Shown in pieces: positions 9,342 to 18,160 of a stretch of 64,000 bases of DNA. The DNA lies in contig NZ_CP010976.1 of assembly GCF_000949425.1 (NCBI RefSeq), positions 3,596,001-3,660,000 on the forward strand, given 5' to 3'. The stretch is from Paenibacillus sp. IHBB 10380. Its GTDB lineage: Bacteria; Bacillota; Bacilli; Paenibacillales; Paenibacillaceae. Every line of letters starts with the position of its first letter. Within the stretch, counting starts at the first letter, position 1. Both the position numbers and the translations under genes were made by a program. The notes below the pieces were generated by a model, which saw only the letters and a program-made list of their open reading frames with translations, made no database searches and had not been told where the DNA came from.

Positions 9342-9358
9342 AATATTTCCAAATAGAA

Positions 9359-9387
9359 GGAGCGGGTTCCACATAGGAATCTGCTCC
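9359..9387 (+). terminator. Probable terminator after lplA
   Basis: GGAGCGGGTTCC pairs with GGAATCTGCTCC across a 5-nt loop. The T-tract that follows is short and broken, so it is a weak terminator. Confidence 0.55.
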
Positions 9388-9400
9388 TTATTCCTATTAC

Positions 9401-9451
9401 AACAACAAAAGGCTACCCAAGCTCGCGATTGAATGAGCTCTATGGATAGCC
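9401..9451 (-). terminator. Terminator of the DUF3886 gene
   Basis: On the minus strand GGCTATCC...AGAGCTC pairs with GAGCT...GGGTAGCC and is followed by TTTTGTTGTT, 10 bp after the stop at 9461. Confidence 0.7.
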
Positions 9452-9460
9452 AATCTATAT

Positions 9461-9721
9461 TTATTTATATTTGCGCCAATCTTGACTACTATTCTCTAGT
9501 AAATGTTCGAAGCTATTTTCCAGCTTCTTCTGTTCAGCTTGACGAGCCTCTTCAATCTTAAGTTGCTCCGTTTCCTTCTTCTTCTTTTCCTCCGCCTTCA
9601 TCTCATCTGCCTGAGCCTTCAATTGCTCAAGTATTTCACCACTTAGTAAATCCTTTAACGTGGTTGGTGCATAGTCAGAAGCAGGCTTTGGAGAATTTGT
9701 AGGTCTTTTCTTCTTTGCCAT
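9461..9721 (-). CDS. Small charged coiled-coil protein, DUF3886 (YqkE-like)
   Basis: 86 aa, very rich in Lys and Glu, with a predicted helical coiled-coil from about residue 30 to 75 (KAEEKKKKETEQLKIEEARQ). The N-terminus MAKKKRP and the motif TLKDLLSGEILEQLK match the Bacillus YqkE/DUF3886 family, whose function is not known. I chose the ATG at 9721 because GGAGAT precedes it; the reading to 9745 has no site. It is monocistronic with its own terminator. Confidence 0.8.
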   Translation of the reverse strand: MAKKKRPTNSPKPASDYAPTTLKDLLSGEILEQLKAQADEMKAEEKKKKETEQLKIEEARQAEQKKLENSFEHLLENSSQDWRKYK

Positions 9722-9840
9722 AGAATCATCTCCATTTCCAACCACATTATATCAGTTTTAGATAGCTCATTCTAGGATTAAAGATGGGCATACCTCATCA
9801 TTCTCATGATTGTTTGGATTAAATTCTCCTTTTAGTAACG

Positions 9841-10920
9841 TTATATTGTAGAGTGGGTCTTGTTAATCTCAATACAAAACTTGTAATGGCCCTCATGATG
9901 CTCCAGCCAAATTCGTCCGCCATGCAGTTCGACAATATGTTTAGCAATCGAAAGTCCTAGTCCGGAACCGGCCGGCGTATTGTACTCGTATCGGGAGGGC
10001 TCCATCTTGTAGAAACGCTCAAATAATTGATGCTCCTGTTCAAGTGAAATGGGTTTACCCACATTCTCAACAGATAGGATGACGTGTTCTTCCTGAGCAG
10101 TGAGCTGAACCTTGATTTCCCCGGGACGAATGGAGAATTTCAGGGCATTCGTTAACAGGTTATCAATGGTTCTGACCATTTTTTCAATATCCATGTGAAT
10201 GAGGAGGGGCAGGGGAGAGATATCTTGTACGATGGTGATCTGCTGCTCGTTCGCAACGGGTTCGAATTCGGAAATGATTTGTTTCAGTAAACTATGATAA
10301 TCGACTTCTTGAAAAGATAATCGAACATCGCCATTGGTCAGCCGGGTGTATTCAAATAAGTCATCAATCAGTTTCTTTAGCTGTTGAGTTTTGTTATAGG
10401 CATTATTAATAAAGCGTGCTTGCTCCGCTTCATCATGGTATTTAGGTGTCTTAAGTAAATCCAGATAGCCGATAATGCTGGTCAATGGAGTTCTTAGATC
10501 ATGAGAGACGTATGTGATTAGCTCCATTTTCGATTGTTCAATTTGGCGTTCTTTTTCCATTTGCTGCTGTAATTGTTCAGCCATATGATTAATATTGTGT
10601 GCAACATTTCCGAGCTCATCTTGCCTAGACAAAGGAATGCGATATTTCAAATTTCCGCCTGCGATGGACTGCAAGCCATCCGTGATGACCCCAAAGTATC
10701 GGATGGTACGGCTGGTTAGCACAAAAAAGAAGAAAATGAACAACGCAAAAAAAAGAGTAAAAGATGAGACTTCAAAAAAAGAATCAGGAAATAATCGGCG
10801 GGAAATCTCGATAATGGTTCTGGAAATAGAAGTGAGGATAAGGCTGAGAATGCATGCCCAGAGCATTTGAACGCGAATGCTTCGTTTGCCATTCAATACG
10901 GACCAAATTTTATTTATCAA
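9841..10920 (-). CDS. Sensor histidine kinase (VanS-like)
   Basis: 359 aa. Two membrane segments (about 18-38 and 53-72) enclose only a short loop, so the sensor input is likely within the membrane or through partner proteins. HAMP is at about 73-125, the HisKA phospho-acceptor is His140 in SHDLRTPLTSIIGY, and a HATPase domain ends the protein (N-box DNLLTNALKFS, G-box GSGLGLSIAKHIVELHGG). It overlaps its response regulator by 11 bp. The operon starts with a lipid-type methyltransferase and a PAP2 phosphatase, so the pair probably responds to membrane or wall state. Confidence 0.92.
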   Translation of the reverse strand: MINKIWSVLNGKRSIRVQMLWACILSLILTSISRTIIEISRRLFPDSFFEVSSFTLFFALFIFFFFVLTSRTIRYFGVITDGLQSIAGGNLKYRIPLSRQDELGNVAHNINHMAEQLQQQMEKERQIEQSKMELITYVSHDLRTPLTSIIGYLDLLKTPKYHDEAEQARFINNAYNKTQQLKKLIDDLFEYTRLTNGDVRLSFQEVDYHSLLKQIISEFEPVANEQQITIVQDISPLPLLIHMDIEKMVRTIDNLLTNALKFSIRPGEIKVQLTAQEEHVILSVENVGKPISLEQEHQLFERFYKMEPSRYEYNTPAGSGLGLSIAKHIVELHGGRIWLEHHEGHYKFCIEINKTHSTI

Positions 10921-11608
10921 TCTTATACCCTACTCCCCAGACGGTCTTAATATACGGCGGCTCTCGCGGTTTGATTTCAATTTTCTCACGGATATTCCGA
11001 ATATGGACCATCACTGTGTTTTCGGAGTAAAAAGCCGTTTGGTCCTTCCAGACCTTTTGATAAATGTTATCTATGTTGAATACTTGCCCCCGATCTGTGG
11101 CCAACAATACTAGGATGGAAAATTCAATCGGGGTTAGAGATACCTCTTGGCCGTGAACGGTAATCGTATGCTGCTTCTTATTAATAATAAGATCATCAAT
11201 AACAATTTCTGATGGGTCTGAGGTATGTCTTGAGGTAATGAATTGCTGCCTTCTTAACTGGGCTTTCACCCTGGCGATTAGCTCTAGAGGATTAAACGGT
11301 TTGGTTACATAATCATCTGCCCCCGTTGAAAGACCTGTGATTTTGTCTAGAGGCTCTTCTTTGGCTGAAAGCATAATAATAGGGATGTCAGATTCCTCCC
11401 TGATCCGGAGACAGGCATTAATTCCATCCAAATGCGGCATCATCACATCCAGAATGATCAAATGAATCTTCTCACGCTGCAGAATTCCCAGAGCCTGCAC
11501 ACCGTCTTCAGCTTCCAAAACGAGATACCCTTCATTACGTAAATACATATGAAGAACATCCCGAATTTCGGGGTCGTCATCCACGACTAAAATGTTCATG
11601 CGTATCAT
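10910..11608 (-). CDS. OmpR/VanR-family response regulator
   Basis: 232 aa. The receiver domain has the acidic pocket in VVDDDPE, the phospho-acceptor Asp54 in LDVMMP, and Lys in DDYVTKPF. A C-terminal winged helix (ENTVMVHIRNIREKIE, VWGVGYKID) binds DNA. A GGAGGAG site 7 nt before the ATG at 11608 decides the start. The ATG overlaps the stop of a deleted DedA gene (ATGA), which shows that the two-component genes were once coupled to a DedA protein. Confidence 0.93.
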   Translation of the reverse strand: MIRMNILVVDDDPEIRDVLHMYLRNEGYLVLEAEDGVQALGILQREKIHLIILDVMMPHLDGINACLRIREESDIPIIMLSAKEEPLDKITGLSTGADDYVTKPFNPLELIARVKAQLRRQQFITSRHTSDPSEIVIDDLIINKKQHTITVHGQEVSLTPIEFSILVLLATDRGQVFNIDNIYQKVWKDQTAFYSENTVMVHIRNIREKIEIKPREPPYIKTVWGVGYKIDK

Positions 11609-11831
11609 AGGCGGTCTCCTCCACGTATTTTTTTATACCGAAAAGTCAGTTTAACGATCACAACGATAATGATGACTGGGGTAAGGAGCAGCAGCACCTT
11701 TATTCCATAATTATAAACCAGAGAGCCCACTTCTTGTACATGATTTCCCACATAAGGTCCCGCCATAAAGAAAAAAATAGTGCAAGGTATCCGAAATGCT
11801 GGATCAAGGATAACAGCCTATCATAATCCAT
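11605..11831 (-). pseudogene. DedA/SNARE-associated family gene with a large internal deletion
   Basis: Only 227 bp remain of a gene that should be about 600 bp. The 5' end, starting with ATG at 11831 inside the PAP2 stop codon, encodes MDYDRLLSLIQHFGYLALFF, a typical DedA N-terminus. The reading frame then breaks. In another frame the 3' end encodes a hydrophobic C-terminal helix (YGIKVLLLLTPVIIIVVIVK) and stops with TGA overlapping the response regulator ATG. Both start and stop overlaps are intact, so a deletion removed the middle, including the conserved core, and shifted the frame. The family call rests on the two ends. Confidence 0.7.
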
Positions 11832-12474
11832 TCGATTCACTCCACTCTGAAGCAGGATTACTTTTCGCTTGTGAAGGCATCCATTTACGAACCGCGTAAT
11901 ACAGCATTTCTGCTAAAATAATTCCTCCAACGATGTCCAATATAACATGCTGTTTCACAAAGAGCGTTGAAAGGATAATCGACCATGAAGTGATCTTGAC
12001 GAGTACTAGGGACCGAAGGGGCCAATTTCTGCAATCAGCCATCCCTTTCAGCATTAAATAACTGCTTAGTACATGAATGCTGGGAAAGCAATTATAAGGA
12101 CCATCAGTCTGGTAAATCAGTTGTACGAGCCAATTCAATAGGCCATGACCTGTAACCTGCGGGCGCACAATGGAGGTCTGGTAAACATAAAAGGTGATAT
12201 AGCTCACGATCAGACCGAGACATAAGGTGAGCAGGGTTCGGTAATAAACACGTCTATTTTTCACACAGAACGTAATAAGCATGATGATTATAAAGGGATA
12301 CCATAACAAATACGGAATAATGAAGGCTGGAACAAAGGGGATTTGTGCATCCAGTTTTGTCATCATACTGCTGACGTTCGAACCGCCGTGGTTTAATATG
12401 CCGTAAAAAATGTTTAAGACGGGAATCACCAATATCCATAACAACGGTTTATACTCAGCCATTTTATCTTTCAT
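11821..12474 (-). CDS. PAP2-family membrane phosphatase
   Basis: 217 aa with about five or six membrane segments. PAP2 signatures are present as FPSIHVLSSY (motif 2) and KQHVILDIVGG (motif 3); these enzymes act on phosphatidate or undecaprenyl-type lipid phosphates at the membrane. The start at 12474 is preceded by AAAGGAG; a reading to 12501 lacks a better site. It overlaps the methyltransferase stop by 11 bp and its own stop overlaps the DedA remnant start. The operon therefore looks like a lipid-modifying set with a two-component system. Confidence 0.88.
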   Translation of the reverse strand: MKDKMAEYKPLLWILVIPVLNIFYGILNHGGSNVSSMMTKLDAQIPFVPAFIIPYLLWYPFIIIMLITFCVKNRRVYYRTLLTLCLGLIVSYITFYVYQTSIVRPQVTGHGLLNWLVQLIYQTDGPYNCFPSIHVLSSYLMLKGMADCRNWPLRSLVLVKITSWSIILSTLFVKQHVILDIVGGIILAEMLYYAVRKWMPSQAKSNPASEWSESNGL

Positions 12475-13057
12475 CCGTTGAGGCTCCTTTTTGACAGACA
12501 TAAATAAATGCCGGTGGAACGTTCATAGGGACAAACAGAATTTCCTTGATTTCAAAATTATCGCTTAGTTGTTGTTTCATCTGTAAGGAGTATTGAAAAG
12601 CAATAAACAGGCCACCGGGCTTAAGTGATAATCGAATTTGTTCGATTAACCGATCTCTCAAAGGTTTAGGAAAGTTATAAAAGGGTAGTCCGCTTAGAAT
12701 GCAGTCGAATTGAACGATATCTTCTTGTTCCAAGGCAGATTGGATTTCACATCCATCCGTATAACTTGTGAATTTCGGGAATTGATGTTGCAATTTCTTT
12801 TGCAGATAGGGATCTTTTTCAAAGAGAACAACTTTGGTGCCTTCACTGACGGCAGCTTGAATATATTTCGTGATTGCCCCTGTACCCGCACCCAGTTCGG
12901 CAACGGCCTGCACTTGGTTCCATGGAACAGCATCAATCATTTTTCGGGCTAAATATTTGGAGCTCGGGGTCACACTCCCGATTTGTCCTGGCGAATGTAT
13001 AAAACGGGATATGAATAGAAGTTTTTCTTGGACTTGTGATTTTATATTTAATACCAT
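12464..13057 (-). CDS. SAM-dependent methyltransferase, phospholipid or rRNA-dimethylase-like fold
   Basis: 197 aa. The SAM-binding motif I is VAELGAGTGAITKYI and the acidic motif II is VVLFEKDPYL. The Asn-Pro-like catalytic region is replaced by LSGLPFYNFP, as in PmtA/KsgA-type enzymes. The closest characterised group known to me is bacterial phosphatidylethanolamine N-methyltransferase-like proteins, which often precede PAP2 and DedA genes. The substrate is an inference. A GGGGAGG site 9 nt before the ATG at 13057 sets the start; the longer frame would begin at a GTG without a site. Confidence 0.8.
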   Translation of the reverse strand: MVLNIKSQVQEKLLFISRFIHSPGQIGSVTPSSKYLARKMIDAVPWNQVQAVAELGAGTGAITKYIQAAVSEGTKVVLFEKDPYLQKKLQHQFPKFTSYTDGCEIQSALEQEDIVQFDCILSGLPFYNFPKPLRDRLIEQIRLSLKPGGLFIAFQYSLQMKQQLSDNFEIKEILFVPMNVPPAFIYVCQKGASTDER

Positions 13058-13171
13058 ATGAGGTTGCCTCCCCTTGTTTAACACTTCTTATGCTATCTAA
13101 TAAATCTGCAGATAAAGTGAGGGAGATTCTGAATTTATTCTGAAGAATTGCTTGATCATAATATTGCACAA

Positions 13172-13248
13172 AAAAATGAACCTATGCGAAAAATGGTAAA
13201 ATGGAGGTATCCCGACCACCATAAAACCAATAACGCAAGGTTCATTTT
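13172..13248. repeat. Imperfect inverted repeat in the 13.1-13.3 kb gap
   Basis: AAAATGAACCTATGCG (about 13173-13188) faces a near-perfect inverse, CGCAAGGTTCATTTT (13234-13248), across about 45 bp. It looks like the end of an insertion element or a small non-coding palindrome. The right side continues into a short open stretch without a recognisable protein. No transposase is visible beside it. Confidence 0.4.
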
Positions 13249-13307
13249 CATGGACTTACAGCTTAACTGCGTATAAATTCTGGGAACAACACACTGAAGG
13301 CCAAAAG

Positions 13308-14324
13308 TTATCTACTATGTTTCTTTAAGAATTTAAGTGTCTTATCGAATGTTTGTTCTGCGTGTGGAAGGGTAAAATCGAATTGGTACTCATGATTTAA
13401 GTCCGTATTTGTTCCGTCAAATAGAACACTTTCTACTTCCACGTCATTCTTTTTGAGAACATCTATAAGTTCTGCTGATTGTGGTGCTAGTGGATCAGCA
13501 TCTCCAACTGTCAAAAAGGTAGGTGGATAATTAGGTGTTATATGTTTAACTGTAGACAGCTCATCCAGTCTAGAGAAGGAATGGAAATCTTTTTTTCCTG
13601 TATATGCCCAAAACACCGACTGAATCCCCTTCTTTATTACTGGAGATGACTGAATACCCATTTTATCCATGTTATAAATCCCACAGTATAAAAGAGCTCC
13701 TTTTAACTGTTCTTTATCAACAGAAGATTGAATATCCATTGACTTTGCTAGTGCTTCATTCGTTATAATCGCAATGGTTTGACTGGCGATTTGAGCACCT
13801 GCTGAATCACCTCCAATAAATAACTGATTCATATCACCACCGTATTTCGCGATATTGTCCTGCAAATATGTGAGAGCCTGATTAGCTTGTATGATTGGAC
13901 CCGGATATTGTTGTCCCGGAGCAATGGCATAATTTATATTTGCCACAACATAACCCTCATTGGCTAATGCCATTCCATATTCTTGCGTTTGTTCTTTACT
14001 ACCTGATACAAAAGCACCTCCATGTATCCACACGATAACGGGGAGCTCTTTCATCATATTTGTCGGATAATAGATATCTAATAGACTATTCTCTATTCCA
14101 TGTTTATCATAGATAATATCTTTCTCGACATGGACTTGTTTTTTTATTGTTTCCATGTTCTTAGGGGATGCAAAAGAATCAGCTTCGAAAAGTTGCTTGA
14201 TCATGAAGGTATTAAGTACTGGTGTAAACTGTCCAATTATTAAAACAAGAAATATAGGAATGACAATGATAGAGATAGGAATCATCCATCGTTTTTTCTG
14301 ATAAAACTTTTTCTTTGTTTTCAA
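13308..14324 (-). CDS. Membrane-anchored alpha/beta hydrolase (BD-FAE/esterase-lipase type)
   Basis: 338 aa. One N-terminal membrane segment (ISIIVIPIFLVLIIGQF) is followed by an extracellular hydrolase. The oxyanion motif is HGGAFVSGS, the nucleophile elbow is GGDSAGAQ, the acid is in TVGDADPLAP, and the His is in LNHEYQFDF. It likely cleaves a carboxyl ester; the substrate is unknown. I use the TTG at 14324 because AAAGGGG lies 9 nt before it. The frame open to 14444 has no site and no sensible N-terminus. It is divergent from the Dph6-like gene. Confidence 0.85.
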   Translation of the reverse strand: MKTKKKFYQKKRWMIPISIIVIPIFLVLIIGQFTPVLNTFMIKQLFEADSFASPKNMETIKKQVHVEKDIIYDKHGIENSLLDIYYPTNMMKELPVIVWIHGGAFVSGSKEQTQEYGMALANEGYVVANINYAIAPGQQYPGPIIQANQALTYLQDNIAKYGGDMNQLFIGGDSAGAQIASQTIAIITNEALAKSMDIQSSVDKEQLKGALLYCGIYNMDKMGIQSSPVIKKGIQSVFWAYTGKKDFHSFSRLDELSTVKHITPNYPPTFLTVGDADPLAPQSAELIDVLKKNDVEVESVLFDGTNTDLNHEYQFDFTLPHAEQTFDKTLKFLKKHSR

Positions 14325-14473
14325 TTGATTCAACCCCTTTTTATTAATTATAATTGATACTATATTGCAGCCCCACAACTGGCAGCATAAAGCAATACAA
14401 ATTGGGACTATCAGTTTAACACAGATCAGGCATCGTTCGTGCAAAAGTCATAAACAACAAGGGGAAGATATGA

Positions 14474-15184
14474 ATGTCAGAAGTTATTGATTGGAAAAAT
14501 GGTGCTAACGGACATAAGTTTATAGCTTCTTTTAGCGGAGGAAAAGATAGTGTATTAGCACTATATAAAGCAATGAAGGTTGGAGAAGCAGTTGGACTAA
14601 TCGTGATGTTGGAGGAAGAAGGGAAACGTTCCAGATCGCATGGAATGCCACCAGATCTAATACGTGCCCAAGCTGAATCTATAGGTTTACCTGTATCTAC
14701 TGCAGCTACAAGTTGGACAGATTATGAAGAAATCTTTATGCGTCTTTTAGAAAAAGCTAAAAATCAGGGAGTAGAAGTGTTAGTAACTGGAGATTTGGAT
14801 GTGCCTGTTCATGGTTGTTGGCATGATAAGGTTACAAAAAATGCTGGATTAAAGCTTGGGATGCCTCTATGGGAAATGAATCATCGTGAAGTTGTCGAAG
14901 AGTTCATAAATCTAGGATTTGTAACGATCATTGTAACTGTAAATTTATCATTAGGAATGAGAGAAGACGATTTAGGGCGAACTTTAACCCATGAATATGT
15001 GAAGGAGCTTGAAGCTCGTGGTATTGACCCGTGTGGAGAAGGTGGAGAGTTCCATACCACAGTAATAGATGGTCCAATTTTTAAAACTCCTATTCCCGTT
15101 CGTAAATGTGAGATCCTTAAGGATGGAAATTATGCTTTTTTGCCATTAGAGCTAGATAAGATGGCGGATATGGGCACATTATAA
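14474..15184 (+). CDS. Dph6-related ATP pyrophosphatase (diphthine--ammonia ligase family)
   Basis: 236 aa of the adenine nucleotide alpha-hydrolase superfamily. The PP-loop is SFSGGKDSVLAL (SGGKDS at 19-24). GDLDVPVHGCWHD and the C-terminal GIDPCGEGGEFHTTVIDGPIF are characteristic of the Dph6/MJ0570 family. Bacteria lack diphthamide, so the true substrate is unknown. In the family the enzyme amidates a carboxylate with ATP. It is monocistronic with a GGGGAAG site and a strong terminator. Confidence 0.85.
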   Translation: MSEVIDWKNGANGHKFIASFSGGKDSVLALYKAMKVGEAVGLIVMLEEEGKRSRSHGMPPDLIRAQAESIGLPVSTAATSWTDYEEIFMRLLEKAKNQGVEVLVTGDLDVPVHGCWHDKVTKNAGLKLGMPLWEMNHREVVEEFINLGFVTIIVTVNLSLGMREDDLGRTLTHEYVKELEARGIDPCGEGGEFHTTVIDGPIFKTPIPVRKCEILKDGNYAFLPLELDKMADMGTL

Positions 15185-15230
15185 ATACGGTACAGCATTG
15201 ACAACGCTGATTATCTTGGAATTATACCTA

Positions 15231-15267
15231 GGGGAATTGGATTATCCAATTCCCTATTCATTTTTTT
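15231..15267 (+). terminator. Terminator after the Dph6-like gene
   Basis: GGGAATTGG and CCAATTCCC form a 9-bp stem around a 5-nt loop, followed by TATTCA and seven T. Confidence 0.85.
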
Positions 15268-15280
15268 AGCTGATTAATAA

Positions 15281-15466
15281 ATCAAAAAAAAGGATTCACT
15301 AAGCCTTGCCTTTGATCTGGGCGAAGCTATGGCACGAGTAGAATCCAATCTGCGGCGTGCTCATAAGCAAGTACAAGAAAGCAAGGTTTTTACAAAATCG
15401 AACCTTTATGAATCAGTAAAAGACTCCTCTGCACAGGTCGCAGAAGAGTCAGCGGTCAAAAAATAA
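15281..15466 (+). pseudogene. Short open stretch, probable 3' fragment of a lost gene
   Basis: A stop-to-stop frame with coding-like composition ends at 15466. It encodes a helical, charged peptide (LAFDLGEAMARVESNLRRAH and onward to ESAVKK) but has no ribosome site or good start; an internal ATG would give 44 aa. The family is not recognised. It may be the tail of a gene removed when the chemoreceptor region arrived. Confidence 0.3.
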
Positions 15467-15540
15467 TATACTGTGTTCTCGTCGAAGTTCATTTCAATCT
15501 GGTCGATGGTTCGCGTAACATGCCCTTCATACCATTTCTT

Positions 15541-17292
15541 TTACACGCGAAATCTGCTGATGCCATTGTTCAGATTGCTGGCCAATTCAAGCAGCTGCTC
15601 AGATGAACTCGCTACCTCCTCCATCGAGGTAAGCTGCTCCTCGGAGGAAGCGGCGACGCGCTGCGAGTGAAGCGCGGACGAGGAAGAGATGCGCCCAAGC
15701 TCATCAAGCGAAGCGGCGATTTGCTCACTGCCGGCCGACATTTGTTCGGAAGCGGCCGATACTTCCTGCACCTGATCGGATACTTGGCGAATAGCCTGAA
15801 CAATCGCGCGGAAGCTGTCGCCAGCCTCGGTCGTAATCTTCGTCCCAATGTGTGCTTCAGCCGCAGAATACTCTAGCGATTCGACCACTCTGCCGGTTCT
15901 GACTCTGATTCCTTCCAGGATCTCTCCGATCTGCCCAGAGGATGACATGGACCGTTCAGCGAGCTTGCGAATCTCATGTGCGACAACTGCGAAGCCTTTA
16001 CCATGCTCCCCGGCTCGCGCCGCTTCGATTGAGGCATTAAGTGCCAGCAGGTTCGTCTGGCTAGAGACATCCGCGATCATCGAGAGAATATCCCCGATTC
16101 GGCCACTCAGTTCCTCAAGCTCCTTCATTGTTCCTACCGTCGAAGATAGATTTACTTCAATCGTCTGCATCTGATCAACAGCGTTCATAACTATAGTGTC
16201 GCCGGTTGCAGCCCGTTTTGTCGTATCTGCTGCAAGCTCCGAAACGACGCTGGATGACTCGGCAATTCGCTGGATGCCGATGGCCATCTCCGTCATCGCC
16301 TTTTGACATTCCTGCGTGCTTTGGAGTTGCGTATCGGAATCGAATGCTATTTGTTCAATCGCTTCGGATATTTCGTTAGTCGCATGTGCTGTCTGTTCGG
16401 CGCTTCTCTGCAAATTTGTCGCCGATTCGGACACTTCGAGCGACGAATGCTGTATGCTGTTCGTCAGCTCGCGCAAGCTGACCATCATGATATTGAATGC
16501 CGAAGCTGCCTGGCCGATTTCATTCATGCTTGTTACCGGCAAGGTTACGGTCAAGTCGCCTTGCGCGGCTAGTTTCGACACTTCTGCAAGACGATGAAGT
16601 GGACGAAGTGCGATCCGTACCATAAACGCAATGATCACGATGGCAATAACAGAAAATATTCCCCCGCGTATGATGTTGCTCCAGAGCATGCTCGATAAGC
16701 TTTTCTGGACGACTGCGTAATCAAAATCGATGCCTAAGATTGCGATGACTTTCCCTTTATCGTCCTTAATCGATGATACATATGTCACCCAAGTACCTTC
16801 GACGTCCGTGTAGGAGGGAGTTATCGTGAAATCGTCTTTAATAGCCCGGTCAAGAGCAGTCTCGAATGTGGCGTTCATTTCATATTCCGTACCCGGCAGC
16901 GTCGTTTCTATGTCAATTTCAGTTTGCAGATTAACGAGGAATTTTTTGCCGTCTCGTTCGACTTTATCGGGTAACATGAGATAAACGCTGGGAATATTCA
17001 CATCACTATCCGTCATGGCAAAAAGCTGGTTTCTCAAAAGAACGAAAGCATCCGCGGTTGGAGACTGTTTGTTAACGACAATTTGGCTGGCCTCTTGAAT
17101 GAGGCTAAGATTTGTTTCTATTTGCCTCTTTAAAACTGTACCGTACCCGTAGAACTGCTCTTCGTATGCCTTTTTTTGCCCTTGGTAGGAGAATACAACG
17201 TTTAAGCTGATGATACCGATAAATACGATCGCCAACAACAGATTACTCGTTAGGATCAAGCTTTTTGATTTTGAGATTTTTTTTAAATCCAT
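15541..17292 (-). CDS. Methyl-accepting chemotaxis protein
   Basis: 583 aa. Membrane segment 1 is at about 14-34, an extracellular Cache-type ligand domain at about 35-195 and membrane segment 2 at about 200-222. HAMP is at about 222-275, then comes a long signalling coil. The hairpin tip has the conserved [20 protein letters not shown] followed by [18 protein letters not shown], which contacts CheA and CheW. The ligand is unknown. The 3' half uses more G+C-rich codons than its neighbours. Upstream on the same strand is the wreck of a second Cache-domain gene. Confidence 0.93.
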   Translation of the reverse strand: MDLKKISKSKSLILTSNLLLAIVFIGIISLNVVFSYQGQKKAYEEQFYGYGTVLKRQIETNLSLIQEASQIVVNKQSPTADAFVLLRNQLFAMTDSDVNIPSVYLMLPDKVERDGKKFLVNLQTEIDIETTLPGTEYEMNATFETALDRAIKDDFTITPSYTDVEGTWVTYVSSIKDDKGKVIAILGIDFDYAVVQKSLSSMLWSNIIRGGIFSVIAIVIIAFMVRIALRPLHRLAEVSKLAAQGDLTVTLPVTSMNEIGQAASAFNIMMVSLRELTNSIQHSSLEVSESATNLQRSAEQTAHATNEISEAIEQIAFDSDTQLQSTQECQKAMTEMAIGIQRIAESSSVVSELAADTTKRAATGDTIVMNAVDQMQTIEVNLSSTVGTMKELEELSGRIGDILSMIADVSSQTNLLALNASIEAARAGEHGKGFAVVAHEIRKLAERSMSSSGQIGEILEGIRVRTGRVVESLEYSAAEAHIGTKITTEAGDSFRAIVQAIRQVSDQVQEVSAASEQMSAGSEQIAASLDELGRISSSSALHSQRVAASSEEQLTSMEEVASSSEQLLELASNLNNGISRFRV

Positions 17293-17489
17293 AAGCCTCT
17301 GCTCCTCTCGTTTGTAATGTTACTATTTCTGCCTTCGAAGCTTGAATATCTAGAGAGGAAGACCCGAATGGCATTGTTTACCTCACCGGCTTCCCTACTT
17401 CACATAGCTTCCGTGAAAATAGTTGACTTAGCGGTCATCCCTTTCCGGCTCGACGTGCTAGTCAAGATCATGAGACCCTGTCCTGTGAT

Positions 17490-17690
17490 GGTCACGATGA
17501 ACATTTTTTGTGCGTCAGACAGTCCGACCTATGATGTCAACGCTCTTTAAGTTATCTTGGATCAATGTTTCACCTTGTATAACTTGTCCTTTTCTACATG
17601 CCAGGCCCTGGATATTTCATATCGATAATCTCCATACTTGTCTGCAAATCAGATTGTGCCTTCATTATAGGGTTAGCATCTACTTATGCA
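17490..17690 (-). pseudogene. Decayed Cache-type sensor domain remnant
   Basis: The minus strand encodes KAQSDLQTSMEIIDMKYPGP, then, after a one-base shift, WHVEKDKLYK, and after another shift GETLIQDNLKSVDIIGR. This order resembles the single-Cache domains of chemoreceptors and cyclases (YPGDW...LYKG...IVD...). Frameshifts and stops rule out a functional product. It lies just upstream of an intact chemoreceptor gene, so it may be the remnant of a tandem copy. Confidence 0.45.
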
Positions 17691-17881
17691 GTATCGTGAC
17701 TGTACATTTAGCGTTATGTGACAAGCCATGAGTATATAGATCCGCCTATTTTACCACGATTATCCTGAAGGAAGCGAGAGTAAAACAAAAAGTGTAACGA
17801 TAGATAAAGTCCCTTAAACCCACTATTTTACATTCATTTCAACATTCCCTAAACTTTCCCCAATAGAATCTTTCGCAGTCA

Positions 17882-17948
17882 TTTATGGTACGGTTCAGCT
17901 TAATATCTATAGGGCGAAATTTAAATAGGCCCTTCTCCTTGGGCCTAT
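17882..17948. repeat. Dispersed-repeat copy plus 8-bp palindrome in a gene-free stretch
   Basis: The 17.7-18.16 kb stretch holds no gene that I can support. At 17882-17919 there is a diverged copy of the TATGATACGGTTCA...AGGGCGAA repeat seen at four other places. It is followed by ATAGGCCC (17925-17932) facing GGGCCTAT (17941-17948), a perfect hairpin that could act as a weak terminator. A further hairpin (ACAAACT/AGTTTGT, 18138-18158) follows the stop of the DUF4291 gene. Confidence 0.5.
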
Positions 17949-18160
17949 CTTTGACTTCCATACAGGAAATATATTATCTATTTGCTTTAGCCAATGTATA
18001 TTCAAGATCCTGTGATACGGTTCTCCTCAACAGAGATAACGGCGAACTTAAATGAAAACTTACTATGATACAGTCAAATTTGTAAAATGCTCATTATGTA
18101 CGCTTTTTACCATTAAGGTGAACGTAATGACGATCCGACAAACTGAAATTTAGTTTGTTG

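Noticed and set aside
17293..17731. Plus-strand open frames of 70-80 codons ahead of the chemoreceptor, and a possible c-di-GMP riboswitch in its leader
   Set aside because: The frames have no family match or ribosome sites, and the minus strand shows a decayed Cache gene instead. The leader lacks the ordered c-di-GMP aptamer motifs.
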